11,712 nucleotides of DNA from Bacteroidales bacterium UBA5206 (GCA_002412705.1 DHVO01000023.1:1-11712); one strand, 5' to 3'; numbered from the stretch's first letter, positions 1 to 6,737 are shown. Numbers and translations: made by a program. The notes: generated from the sequence alone by a model not told the origin.

Positions 1-38
1 TGTAAACACAACGCGCTAGCTAATAGCAGAATAACCAC

Positions 39-72
39 AAAAAAAGGCGGTGATGTGCAGATATACTCCGCC
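39..72 (-). terminator. Rho-independent terminator downstream of SAM riboswitch leader
   Basis: Read on the minus strand, the arms at 68-72 and 46-50 form a GGCGG/CCGCC stem, followed at once by seven U (the A-run at 39-45). A second hairpin just before it (74-95) has an 8-bp stem with one bulge, and a smaller one lies at 101-115. The stem has only five strong pairs and a long loop, so termination may be partial. It could be the expression platform of the leader or the terminator of the short ORF at 138-239. Confidence 0.55.
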
Positions 73-137
73 ATTGGACGCAAACCATGCGCCAACAGCA
101 AACCCACTAGGGGTTATGGGGGGATGTTAGATGCGCG

Positions 138-239
138 CTAGCGCATTCGAGGCATTAAGCGGGTAACAGGATAGAATACACGAAACAGCGCCAGTGGCGT
201 GCGAAGTAAATTGTTAGTACCGTTGCAAATGCTGTTCAT
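138..239 (-). CDS. Possible 33-aa leader peptide or small ORF behind SAM riboswitch
   Basis: An ATG at 239 opens a 33-codon frame ending in TAG at 138-140, about 18 nt after the SAM riboswitch 3' arm on the same strand. The peptide starts MNSICNGTNN and ends TRLMPRMR, and it is rich in Leu and Arg. It has four Met (including the start) and one Cys, but no run of Met or Cys codons of the classical attenuator kind. The stop codon lies inside the perfect hairpin at 131-146. It is followed by further hairpins and a U-tract terminator, so this ORF is the only thing between the aptamer and the terminator. I do not recognise the sequence. It could be a translated leader peptide, a small protein, or a chance frame in a structured leader. 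Confidence 0.35.
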   Translation of the reverse strand: MNSICNGTNNLLRTPLALFRVFYPVTRLMPRMR

Positions 240-256
240 GACTTTTTGGTTTTTGG

Positions 257-348
257 TTATAACTCCCTTTTGGGCAGGTTTTAGCACCACACCTAGTGGC
301 AGGTTGCTAGAGCTTCACGGAGCCTGTTCTCTCTGCTCTTCTTTATAA
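257..348 (-). ncRNA. SAM-I riboswitch (S-box leader)
   Basis: The minus strand carries the S-box hallmarks in order: the P1 5' arm TTATAA (348-343), AAGAGCAGAGAGA with the kink-turn AGAG, GGCTCCGTGAAGCTCTAGCAA (P3 region), GCAACCTGCC, then GGTGTGGTGCTAAAACC and the closing arm TTATAA (262-257). The P1 stem can be extended on both sides (about 350-355 with 251-256). SAM-I aptamers bind S-adenosylmethionine and in this phylum lower expression of methionine, sulfur or SAM genes. The regulated gene should be on the minus strand, to the left of position 1. A perfect -7 box lies 36 bp upstream (384-391). Confidence 0.92.
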
Positions 349-380
349 TCAAACCATTCATAAGAAGGGTTCGTATTGAG

Positions 381-410
381 TTGCAAATATATGGGCTTTT
401 TTTAATCTTG
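381..410 (+). promoter_or_regulatory. Candidate promoter of the HAD phosphatase gene
   Basis: TTG at 381-383, a 19-bp spacer, then TAATCTTG at 403-410, which matches TAnnTTTG at all but one fixed base. Transcription would start at about 415, giving a short leader before the ATG at 431. Confidence 0.45.
384..391 (-). promoter_or_regulatory. Promoter -7 box for the SAM riboswitch transcript
   Basis: The minus strand reads TATATTTG, a perfect match to the Bacteroidota TAnnTTTG element, placed so that transcription would start near 378, ahead of the aptamer. No good TTG -33 element is seen at normal spacing. The box abuts the -33 TTG of the plus-strand HAD promoter, so the two divergent promoters overlap. 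Confidence 0.5.
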
Positions 411-430
411 CTACCCCTAACTACAAAAAA

Positions 431-1075
431 ATGAGATTTTCTTCCATCATATTCGATATGGACGGCGTTATTGTTGACTCCGAGCCACTACACATGCTAA
501 TTGAGCAGCAGCTATTTACAGCGATTGGTGCACAGGTATCGCACCAGCATCACCTTACCTACTCTGGTGCGGGAACACAAGCCATGTGGATAGATATTGC
601 GCAGCAATTCAACCTAGACCTTAACATTCCACTACTGGTTGAGCAGAAGGATTCGCTTATGGTTAATGAGGTGCTACACGGCAATGCGATTAGCCTATTC
701 CCAAATGTTAGGGAGACAATTACTGAACTCGCAAGTAGAGGATACAGGGTGGGGCTGGCCTCATCGTCGCCCAAGCAACTGGTGATGGCCGTGCTTGAGC
801 GCTTCAAACTAACACACCTTTTTAGCACCATAGTTACTGGCTCAGAAGTTAGTGAAGCTAAGCCAAATCCTGAAATCTACCTAAAAGCAGCCCAGCAGCT
901 AAACTCACACCCCAAAAACTGCCTTGCCATTGAGGATTCCCGAAACGGCATAACCGCCGCCCTTGCAGCTGGCATAACCTGCCTGCACTTTTGCCCTCCC
1001 TCTGCCGAAACTAAATTCTCCATTGATGGTGTAACGCAGATTAAGGCGATAGAAGGGGTTTGGGAGTGGGTGTAG
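431..1075 (+). CDS. HAD-superfamily hydrolase, beta-phosphoglucomutase/sugar phosphatase-like
   Basis: This is a 214-aa HAD subfamily I enzyme. Motif I is FDMDGV (D9 nucleophile, D11 general acid/base), followed by the DSEP stretch typical of beta-phosphoglucomutase and small sugar-phosphate phosphatases. The helical cap covers roughly residues 17-85. Motif II is Ser111 in LASSS, motif III is Lys144 in AKPNPEIY, and motif IV is the acidic pair in AIEDS (E168, D169). Length and motif spacing fit a complete soluble Mg-dependent phosphotransferase of the PgmB/YniC type. Substrate cannot be set from sequence; a hexose phosphate is likely. The ATG at 431 is right, since it gives the family's usual N-terminus. 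The gene stands alone and converges on the toxin-antitoxin pair. It diverges from a SAM-riboswitch transcript, with overlapping promoters. Confidence 0.9.
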   Translation: MRFSSIIFDMDGVIVDSEPLHMLIEQQLFTAIGAQVSHQHHLTYSGAGTQAMWIDIAQQFNLDLNIPLLVEQKDSLMVNEVLHGNAISLFPNVRETITELASRGYRVGLASSSPKQLVMAVLERFKLTHLFSTIVTGSEVSEAKPNPEIYLKAAQQLNSHPKNCLAIEDSRNGITAALAAGITCLHFCPPSAETKFSIDGVTQIKAIEGVWEWV

Positions 1076-1162
1076 AATACTTGTTCATAGTTTTTGGTAG
1101 GATGTAAAGAGTTTTGTTGAAGTTAAGATTTCACATTCGTGCCTTTGCTGCTCGCTTAAAAC

Positions 1163-2170
1163 TTATAGAATCGGATTTAACTCAAAGGCGTACTCGTAAC
1201 TAATCACCCCTTTGCTCTTTTCATTGCTCTTCCACGCCTCCTCTAAATGGCTGAGCTCAACAATGTGGCTGGTGCTAACCTGCTTAAACGCTGTTGCAAC
1301 TCGTTGTAAAACGCTAAGTTCAACTTCCGAAAACAAATCGGGGTTAAATGGCCTATCCTTCTTAGCACTGAATTGCTCTCCGGTGTATCCTCCAGGGAAC
1401 TCTGTTGTGAGAATATCCACCTCGCCATTGTTTGCCATGTACTCAAATAAACTCTGAAAATTATTGGGAACAGGCCCCATATTAATTGCCTTGTAGCGAG
1501 CCCCACTTATGGAGAAGCAGCTTTGCTTAAACATCAAAAAATCGGCATAGAATAGCAACTTATTCATCTTGGTTTTGTAGGGTTCAAGCTGCTGGGAGAA
1601 GTAAACCACCATCTCGGTTAACTTTTCCATGCTAGGATTTCTATAACCAGAGTAAATATCGGCCAAGCGATTGCCCAATAGGTACTCCTCAAAGTTCAAA
1701 CTAAAAATATTGCGCTTCCTCTCTTCAGCCAACTGCTGTGCTTTATGAATGTACTTGGATTTGGTGTTTCCATCGAGAGTAGAACATAGCTTTAACATCT
1801 CAATGAATTGCTTGGGGTCACCAGCCATCTGGATTAGCTTTGCGTTAGCAACACTTGGCATTTCGCCTGCCTCGTACTGACGGTAGCTGTTTATCCCAAA
1901 ACCCAACACCTCCGACATCTTAGCAGCCGACAACCCATACATTTCCCTGATTCGGATTATTTCATCGGGAAAGGGAATGTTAAACTTATCGCGGTACTGA
2001 TTATAAACCTGGTTCATATTTACCTCATCCTGCTCCGTAGTGGTAAACTGTTCGCCAGTATCTTCACATCTGTAAAAATGAAAAACAACTTCGAATGTTT
2101 CCTTTCTGAAATCCATTGGCCTACGCTCTCTGGTCAATGTCATTTCTTTACCTGTAATTGGGCTTTTCAT
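1163..2170 (-). CDS. Panacea (SocA/DUF4065) domain antitoxin with MqsA-like N-terminus
   Basis: This 335-aa protein is the likely antitoxin of a type II toxin-antitoxin pair. Residues 1-45 resemble the MqsA/YgiT zinc module, but the cysteines are mostly gone: the first CPxCG is SPITG, and the second pair is CEDTG with only Cys35. Residues 68-105 are an Xre-type HTH (IRIREMYGLSAAKMSEVLGF, then NSYRQYEAGEMPS), expected to bind the operator. Residues about 180-315 are a Panacea domain (KMNKLLFYADFLMF, GPVPNNF, HLEEAW), known from PanAT systems to neutralise diverse toxins. The gene follows the toxin gene by 6 bp, so the order is toxin first. The ATG at 2170 is well placed. It probably autoregulates through the repeats at 2569-2621. 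Confidence 0.85.
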   Translation of the reverse strand: MKSPITGKEMTLTRERRPMDFRKETFEVVFHFYRCEDTGEQFTTTEQDEVNMNQVYNQYRDKFNIPFPDEIIRIREMYGLSAAKMSEVLGFGINSYRQYEAGEMPSVANAKLIQMAGDPKQFIEMLKLCSTLDGNTKSKYIHKAQQLAEERKRNIFSLNFEEYLLGNRLADIYSGYRNPSMEKLTEMVVYFSQQLEPYKTKMNKLLFYADFLMFKQSCFSISGARYKAINMGPVPNNFQSLFEYMANNGEVDILTTEFPGGYTGEQFSAKKDRPFNPDLFSEVELSVLQRVATAFKQVSTSHIVELSHLEEAWKSNEKSKGVISYEYAFELNPIL

Positions 2171-2176
2171 ACTGTT

Positions 2177-2524
2177 CTACTTTAAAGGGTAGCTCATTTT
2201 GTGTTGAGCCAAGTGAAAGGAAATACAAATAACGCTGCACCCCATTGCCCCCATTGTAATTTTGATGTACACTTCGCGCTTCTTTACTACCTTACCAAAA
2301 ACCCACATATCGGCACCTCCATACAGTTTTTCCTCAAGGGGGCCTTCACTGTAGTCCTTGGCATCTAGGGCATTAAGTATGTCCTTCCGTTCCACAGGTC
2401 GGAGCTCCAACTCCACCAGCGCTTGGGTATTCTTACCTCGCTCATCGCGAAAAAGCACATCCCAAATCTTCATTTTCGCCTTGAAGTCCATTAAAAAGGC
2501 GGCTACCTCAGCTTCCTTACTCAT
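2177..2524 (-). CDS. MqsR-like toxin of a type II toxin-antitoxin system
   Basis: This 115-aa protein sits directly upstream of, and probably cotranscribed with, the Panacea antitoxin. Its C-terminal half (residues 68-104) holds a segment typical of the MqsR/RelE-like fold: MWVFGK, EVYIKIT and VICISFHLA. MqsR toxins are ribosome-independent mRNA interferases, so mRNA cleavage is the inferred activity; I cannot pick the catalytic residues with certainty. The frame stays open to a TTG at 2566, but that lies upstream of the -7 box at 2542-2549. The ATG at 2524 sits about a dozen bases after the expected transcription start and is the better choice. The leader has no Shine-Dalgarno sequence. The main alternative is another toxin family neutralised by a Panacea domain. 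Confidence 0.72.
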   Translation of the reverse strand: MSKEAEVAAFLMDFKAKMKIWDVLFRDERGKNTQALVELELRPVERKDILNALDAKDYSEGPLEEKLYGGADMWVFGKVVKKREVYIKITMGAMGCSVICISFHLAQHKMSYPLK

Positions 2525-2541
2525 ATACAGATACGGGGCTG

Positions 2542-2570
2542 CAAATATAGTACATTTTTCATACAAACAA
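2542..2570 (-). promoter_or_regulatory. Promoter of the toxin-antitoxin operon
   Basis: On the minus strand, TTG (2570-2568), an 18-bp spacer, then TATATTTG (2549-2542), a perfect TAnnTTTG box. Transcription would start near 2536, leaving a leader of about 12 nt before the ATG at 2524. This decides the toxin start codon. Confidence 0.65.
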
Positions 2571-2621
2571 CTTTATAATTGCAATATACAACATATAAAG
2601 ACTCATTGCAACTTTATAGTT
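2569..2621. repeat. Candidate operator repeats of the toxin-antitoxin promoter
   Basis: CTTTATA occurs at 2571-2577 and 2612-2618, and its complement TATAAAG at 2594-2600. The two direct copies extend to 12-bp units (2569-2580 and 2610-2621, 11 of 12 identical) with starts 41 bp apart, about four helical turns. The first overlaps the -33 TTG. This is what one expects of an operator bound by the HTH antitoxin; the binding itself is inferred. Confidence 0.45.
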
Positions 2622-2685
2622 ACATCATTACTTATCCAATACATATTTAGGTTTAATGATATAACTCCTCCAAAATAATTTCCCC

Positions 2686-3462
2686 CTACTCCCCTCCACC
2701 AAAAAACTGCTCCAACGCATGCTTAAGGGCTTGGTCAAAGAAGGGCCAGTCGTGGTTGCCGGGCCACTCATTAAAGGATGGGTTGTGGCCTAAGTCCCGG
2801 AGAATGGAGTAAAAGCGCTTATTATCGGATAGGAACATATCGTTATTACCGCAGGCAAGATATAGCTCTGGCGCAGCCGAGGCATGGCAGGCTTTTGCCA
2901 GCTCAACAACATCTTCGCTGGGGTGCCAATCTATATTTTCGCCAAATGCAGCCTGAAAATCCTTATACAAACGCTCACCAAACACCTCCTTAAACCGCTG
3001 GGCACCCTGCGTATAGGCAAGGTCATCCTTAAGCATTAGGCATGGCGACGAAAAGGCGCCGCAAAAGCCGTAGCTGGCTGGTTTTGTTAACGCCGCTTTA
3101 AGGGCTCCATATCCCCCCATTGATGCGCCAATTATTGCAGTATCGCAGCTGCTTGTAGATATCCTAAAATGGCTGCTAACAATGGCTGGAAGCTCATTGG
3201 TTATATACTCCAGGTAATTGGAGCCGTACTGCATGTTTGCGTAGAAGCTGCGCGCTACCTCGGGCATAACATACAGTGCGCTGTACTGCTTGGCGTAGTT
3301 GGGAAGCATGGTGTAATCTATCCAATCGCCGCTTCTGCCGCATAGCCCGTGCAAAAGGTAAACAACCTTAAGGGGTTGTTCCGATATGGTATCGGGAGCA
3401 ATTATTGAGATATTGGTTTCCATCTCCAGAACCTGTGAGAAAAAAACTCCGCGTAAAATCAT
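2686..3462 (-). CDS. Esterase D / EstA-like alpha/beta hydrolase
   Basis: From the ATG at 3462 this is a 258-aa alpha/beta-hydrolase of the tributyrin esterase/S-formylglutathione hydrolase type. It begins MILRGVFFSQVLEMETNISI, the usual start of this family. The frame is open further to a TTG at 3498, which would add 12 hydrophobic residues (residue numbers below count from that TTG). The oxyanion loop LLHG is at 48-51, the nucleophile is Ser126 in GASMGGYGALK, the acid is probably Asp220 (GNNDMFL), and the histidine is His249 (PGNHDWPFFD). The triad is complete, so it should be an active serine hydrolase on short-chain or acetyl esters; the substrate is unknown. It lies 46 bp downstream of the DUF2867 gene on the same strand and may share its transcript. 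Confidence 0.88.
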   Translation of the reverse strand: MILRGVFFSQVLEMETNISIIAPDTISEQPLKVVYLLHGLCGRSGDWIDYTMLPNYAKQYSALYVMPEVARSFYANMQYGSNYLEYITNELPAIVSSHFRISTSSCDTAIIGASMGGYGALKAALTKPASYGFCGAFSSPCLMLKDDLAYTQGAQRFKEVFGERLYKDFQAAFGENIDWHPSEDVVELAKACHASAAPELYLACGNNDMFLSDNKRFYSILRDLGHNPSFNEWPGNHDWPFFDQALKHALEQFFGGGE

Positions 3463-3508
3463 AACCAAAAATATTATTGTATAAGAATAACCACTCAATT
3501 AATCCAAA

Positions 3509-4060
3509 CTACAGCCCGTTAATTTCGTTTTCTAGCTGCCTTTTCATGCGCTTTAGAGTTGAGCCCACAATTAGCCCATGAAAAGGCTTAACGGGAAGAA
3601 AATAGAGCCGTCCAAACAGGTTAAGAAAGTTTACCGCGGTGGTTATTGAGATTCTTGTTTTCCCAGTGTTACCATCAAGCAGCTCAACTAGTAGTGAAAC
3701 TCTAAAGGTTAGATGCTTATCGTCCTCGCCCATTACGTACTCATTCTCAGTTTTAGCATAAAGCACAAAGAGTCCCAGCCTTTGCCCTACCTCATAACTT
3801 TCGGGTCGCTGTGGCTCCTGCTCATTGGCAAACTGTTTCATGGTTTTAAGTCCAAACACGCCCACAATCCTATCGCGAAGCGACATTAAATGGTCTGCCC
3901 ACTTGGGACCGCTATTCATGAAAAGGTGTAAAACTTTTGCAACATCAACATGCTGATTGGGGTCGGTAATAACGGCCTGAAAACTATCGACATAGCTAAA
4001 CTGCTCACCCTTTTTCTGAAGTAGAGAGTTGAAAGGAATTTGATGCGTTTTTGTTATCAT
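3509..4060 (-). CDS. DUF2867 family protein
   Basis: This 183-aa protein matches the DUF2867 family seen in Bacteroidota and proteobacteria. Recognisable parts are VDSFQAVI (24-31), PKWADHLMSLRDRIVGVFGL (52-71), and a C-terminal core FLNLFGRLYFLPVKPFHGLI with a basic tail. The function is unknown. The fold is probably of the SRPBCC/START-like lipid-binding class, but that is inference. There is no signal peptide or clear transmembrane segment. The ATG at 4060 is the natural start, with a good Bacteroidota promoter 45 bp upstream. The esterase gene follows on the same strand. Confidence 0.8.
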   Translation of the reverse strand: MITKTHQIPFNSLLQKKGEQFSYVDSFQAVITDPNQHVDVAKVLHLFMNSGPKWADHLMSLRDRIVGVFGLKTMKQFANEQEPQRPESYEVGQRLGLFVLYAKTENEYVMGEDDKHLTFRVSLLVELLDGNTGKTRISITTAVNFLNLFGRLYFLPVKPFHGLIVGSTLKRMKRQLENEINGL

Positions 4061-4104
4061 TTTTGAATTTTATTAATACTATAAACCAATACCATTATGC
4101 ATTT

Positions 4105-4131
4105 CAAAGATAACGTGAATGAAATTAACAA
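4105..4131 (-). promoter_or_regulatory. Promoter of the DUF2867 gene
   Basis: On the minus strand, TTG (4131-4129), a 16-bp spacer, then TATCTTTG (4112-4105), a perfect TAnnTTTG box. It lies between the terminator of the upstream operon and the ATG at 4060, giving a leader of roughly 38 nt. Confidence 0.55.
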
Positions 4132-4174
4132 AGTATATAAATGAGATTTTTAACAGTTTAGCCAAACAACAAAT

Positions 4175-4203
4175 AAAAAAGCCTTGGTGGTAGCCAAGGC
4201 TTT
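4175..4203 (-). terminator. Rho-independent terminator of the membrane-protein operon
   Basis: A perfect 10-bp stem, AAAGCCTTGG (4178-4187) with CCAAGGCTTT (4194-4203), has a 6-nt loop. Read on the minus strand it is followed by a U-rich tail (A-run at 4175-4180). It lies 30 bp past the stop of the multi-TM protein gene. Confidence 0.9.
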
Positions 4204-4233
4204 ACGATGCTATAAAAAATGTTTATAAAAGGA

Positions 4234-4833
4234 TTACCCCTCAATCATCTTATTAACCTTTGGTTGAATAATCCATACACCAACAGGATAAAACCAGATT
4301 AGGAAGAATTCGCCTGCAAAATCGGAGAAAGTAACCTCACGCTGTAACTCTACTGTTTTAACAGTTTTTGCTGCAAAGTAAAGGGTGTAGAAAATGCAAA
4401 ACATGGAGAATAGATGAAGTGGAACAACTAGCGCAAATATTGCTCCAAACACTCCCACACTCGGCTCAGCTCCCGAACTAGCAAGACCGCTAACACTTGT
4501 AGTAATAAAAAACAGGAATAGAAAAATGTAAACAACTGGTATTATAAAGAACACCTGGAATTTTGTAACCTTCATTTTAACATGGGGCGGAACTTTACTC
4601 TGTAAACCTACGGCCATAGACCAAATCCACCCCCATAAAACCACAACAAATAGAAAAATAATAAATGGGAAAAATTTAAAATAACCCATAATAAAGCTGG
4701 GGTCGGGATTTGATTGCGATAACATACTCGACATCATAACCCCCATTAAAATGAATTGCACCCCAAAAGGTAATACAAATGACAAAAGAAAGAGGTGCCA
4801 GTGCTTTGCCTTCAAAAAAAGATTGGTAATCAT
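4234..4833 (-). CDS. Multi-pass membrane protein of unknown function
   Basis: This 199-aa integral membrane protein has about four to five hydrophobic segments: residues 11-34, 52-77, 92-115, 125-153 and a shorter one near 175-189. The C-terminus, DFAGEFFLIWFYPVGVWIIQ followed by PKVNKMIEG, resembles a tail common to Bacteroidota proteins annotated only as hypothetical membrane proteins. No catalytic or transport motif is visible. It is the last gene of a three-gene minus-strand unit, 23 bp after the small TM gene and just before a strong terminator. A role at the inner membrane is all that can be inferred. Confidence 0.75.
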   Translation of the reverse strand: MITNLFLKAKHWHLFLLSFVLPFGVQFILMGVMMSSMLSQSNPDPSFIMGYFKFFPFIIFLFVVVLWGWIWSMAVGLQSKVPPHVKMKVTKFQVFFIIPVVYIFLFLFFITTSVSGLASSGAEPSVGVFGAIFALVVPLHLFSMFCIFYTLYFAAKTVKTVELQREVTFSDFAGEFFLIWFYPVGVWIIQPKVNKMIEG

Positions 4834-4856
4834 TACTTCCTGTTTTTAGTTTTTAA

Positions 4857-5060
4857 TTAACTAATAATTTGACCTAAAGTAAAACATATTATAGCAAAAC
4901 CCAATAAAGCAATGGAATATATTAGCATTCGGTTTGCCTTTTTGCTCAAACAATCCAACTTGTTATTTATAGGAATAGGAAGCGATGTTGAAATATATTT
5001 AGACCGCTCTTTAAGCCCAGAGAATCCAATATTAACATAATCGGCAAATTTTGCACTCAT
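4857..5060 (-). CDS. Small single-TM protein, unknown
   Basis: This 67-aa protein has a soluble, fairly polar N-terminal part (residues 1-44) and one C-terminal transmembrane helix (about 45-64, MLIYSIALLGFAIICFTLGQ). This layout suggests a tail-anchored or signal-anchor protein. I do not recognise a family. The ATG at 5060 is 10 bp downstream of the stop of the exported-protein gene, and its own stop is 23 bp before the next gene. The close spacing on both sides supports a real gene in an operon rather than a chance frame. Confidence 0.6.
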   Translation of the reverse strand: MSAKFADYVNIGFSGLKERSKYISTSLPIPINNKLDCLSKKANRMLIYSIALLGFAIICFTLGQIIS

Positions 5061-5070
5061 TCACCTTCAC

Positions 5071-5595
5071 TCAAATCCTGTTATACACCTTCTTCGATTG
5101 TGTTTCGCCCGTAACGGGGTTTTTAGTGAGGACGTTAACCACAAGAGTTTTGCCCCCATTGGTAAGTGAATAGGTTTGCTCCACAGCAAAATCGGTGGGA
5201 ACGCCCTTTAGCTTCTGGGTATCAACCACAACTATTTTAAGCTGAGTTCCACTATTTATCCAAGTGGCGGTTTTGCGAGTGGTTCCTATACTGCTAGTAG
5301 TAACCTCTTCCATACCATTGGTGTTGTAAACATCGGCTGAGGTTGACCAGTCGGGGTTACCAGCACTTTTGTAAATCTCGGAGAACGATACGGTTGCAGC
5401 GGTTTGCTCAACCACTAGGATAATTGTGCCATCGTAAGCAATATCGGTTGCCGATAGCTGGCTGCTATCCCTATTGAACTGCCAACTCCCGGCAAGGTTA
5501 GCCGTACTTTGCGCCGCAGCGCAATAAACCATAAGTAGCAATGGCAAAATTAGCAGCACCGCCAATTTATGCTCTAGTTTACGCGTTAATTTCAT
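5071..5595 (-). CDS. Exported beta-rich protein, lipocalin-like (hypothetical)
   Basis: This 174-aa protein has a classical Sec signal peptide: basic n-region (MKLTRKLEHK), hydrophobic core (11-24) and a cleavage site around CAAAQS (28-30). The cysteine lacks a proper lipobox (MVYC), so a lipoprotein is unlikely. The mature part begins NLAGSWQFNRDSS and is built of alternating beta-strand-like stretches, ending in KVYNRI. The GSW opening and the strand pattern recall small lipocalin-like beta-barrels of Bacteroidota, but the match is loose. It is probably periplasmic or outer-membrane associated. It is the first gene of a three-gene unit with its own promoter. Confidence 0.72.
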   Translation of the reverse strand: MKLTRKLEHKLAVLLILPLLLMVYCAAAQSTANLAGSWQFNRDSSQLSATDIAYDGTIILVVEQTAATVSFSEIYKSAGNPDWSTSADVYNTNGMEEVTTSSIGTTRKTATWINSGTQLKIVVVDTQKLKGVPTDFAVEQTYSLTNGGKTLVVNVLTKNPVTGETQSKKVYNRI

Positions 5596-5631
5596 GGCCT
5601 ATGGGTTTTGGGATGTGTAATAACAACCCGC

Positions 5632-5662
5632 GAAAGTTAGCGTTTACGCAACTCGAAGTCAA
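5632..5662 (-). promoter_or_regulatory. Promoter of the exported/membrane protein operon
   Basis: On the minus strand, TTG (5662-5660), a 20-bp spacer, then TAACTTTC (5639-5632), which differs from TAnnTTTG only at the last base. A start near 5626 gives a leader of about 30 nt to the ATG at 5595. Confidence 0.45.
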
Positions 5663-5761
5663 TAGGCTAGAGCAATATGTTGATTAGCGATAATAAAGTA
5701 GAACTAAGCTTAACATGGGCTAAAATATTTTAATATATCACTCTATTTTGTTCGCCAAATT

Positions 5762-6592
5762 TTATACTTCTATTTCCATTCCTGTATGGATTTGATGAAT
5801 TTTGTTTCCTAAAATTTTCTTTAAATAATTAAATGCATATTCCCCTGTGCAATGACCTGTATAAAGCAGTATATCCCTGTTTACAAAATACTCGGCAAAT
5901 CTATTTAATGATATTTCATCCTCTGTCTGCTTAAACATTGAATTACAAAAATGAAATCCTCCAACATATGAACGAATTCTTTTATTAGGAAAGGCTTCCA
6001 AAACGGTTTCAATCGAATTTATTACACCGCTATGAGAACAAGAATTGAATAAAACAAGCGCATTATTATCTTCAATCACTAATATACCCTCGTGAAGAAA
6101 AGTATCGCGCTCCCTAGCTCCATTAATTTTACTGTATAACGATTTGTTTAGCGAAGGCTTAGGATAATCATTAACTCTGTTTCTTATAAAGTAGGCGGAA
6201 GAATTAATCTGAAAATCAGCAGATAATGAAACAACGCGTTCTCTGGTTTTATTACTACACTTTAAACCTATAGGATAATCAAACAGATTGGCTATTCTTG
6301 TGTAGTACTTCCCATTCTTGTCTCCAAACAAGTAGATGTTTGCAATACTATTCTCGTTGCAAAAGCTATCTAAGCCACCCGTATGGTCAATATGATTGTG
6401 CGATAGTACCAACGTTTTTATTGAGGCAATATCAACGCTTAACTCTTTTGAATTGAATATAAACTTACTATCGGGTCCAACATCTAGAAGTATCGACTGG
6501 TTCCCATGTTCAATAAATAATGAAAGTCCATGCTTTTCTTTGAATTTGCTGCTCCGTTTAGTGTTCTCAAGTAATACTTTTATGCTGACCAT
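5762..6592 (-). CDS. MBL-fold metallohydrolase, dihydropteroate-synthase-like (DHPS-like MBL) family
   Basis: This 276-aa metallo-beta-lactamase-fold protein starts at the ATG at 6592, giving MVSIKVLLENT, the usual start of this family. The frame is open to a TTG at 6661 and an ATG at 6637, which would add residues that look unlike the family. The metal motif is SHNHIDHTGGL (H65, H67, D69, H70). Further likely ligands are H187 in NSCSHSG, H214 in GGFHFC and H247 in YTGHCTG, all landmarks of the group related to the archaeal RFAP/dihydropterin phosphate enzymes. It is soluble and probably binds two metals. In bacteria the substrate is not established. It is a lone gene in an AT-rich stretch. 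The neighbours give no pathway. Confidence 0.85.
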   Translation of the reverse strand: MVSIKVLLENTKRSSKFKEKHGLSLFIEHGNQSILLDVGPDSKFIFNSKELSVDIASIKTLVLSHNHIDHTGGLDSFCNENSIANIYLFGDKNGKYYTRIANLFDYPIGLKCSNKTRERVVSLSADFQINSSAYFIRNRVNDYPKPSLNKSLYSKINGARERDTFLHEGILVIEDNNALVLFNSCSHSGVINSIETVLEAFPNKRIRSYVGGFHFCNSMFKQTEDEISLNRFAEYFVNRDILLYTGHCTGEYAFNYLKKILGNKIHQIHTGMEIEV

Positions 6593-6737
6593 GTGAATAC
6601 AGATTTTGATTGGTTCCGTTTGCCTTCGTAATTGCATAGCGATTTTTATCCTTGCACACAACGTTCCCAGGTTAAAAACAGCAAGGAGCTATTCCCAACA
6701 AATCTGCACACGGTAAAAACTTGGCTAAAAGTAATAA
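6593..6737. other. Spacer between MBL and SRPBCC genes
   Basis: This 145-bp non-coding stretch (76 bp if the MBL frame is extended to its farthest start) has no clear TAnnTTTG promoter. On the minus strand it holds imperfect direct repeats: GTTTTTACC...GTGTGCA and GTTTTTAACC...GTGTGCA. The sequence CGTTGTGTGC, which I associate with intergenic repeats in Bacteroidota flexible regions, lies just upstream of the MBL gene. Its role is unknown. Confidence 0.3.

Noticed and set aside
2525..2566. Upstream TTG start for the toxin gene (adds 14 residues)
   Set aside because: The TTG lies upstream of the -7 box, so it would not be on the transcript from the promoter seen.
3466..3473. TATTTTTG (TAnnTTTG match) on the minus strand just before the esterase ATG
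   Set aside because: It is only 3 bp from the ATG at 3462, so the transcription start would fall at or in the start codon; more likely a chance match in an AT-rich gap.
5721..5732. TAAAATATTTTA palindrome
   Set aside because: Simple AT palindrome of a kind expected by chance in this AT-rich gap; no promoter or repeat copy ties it to a function.
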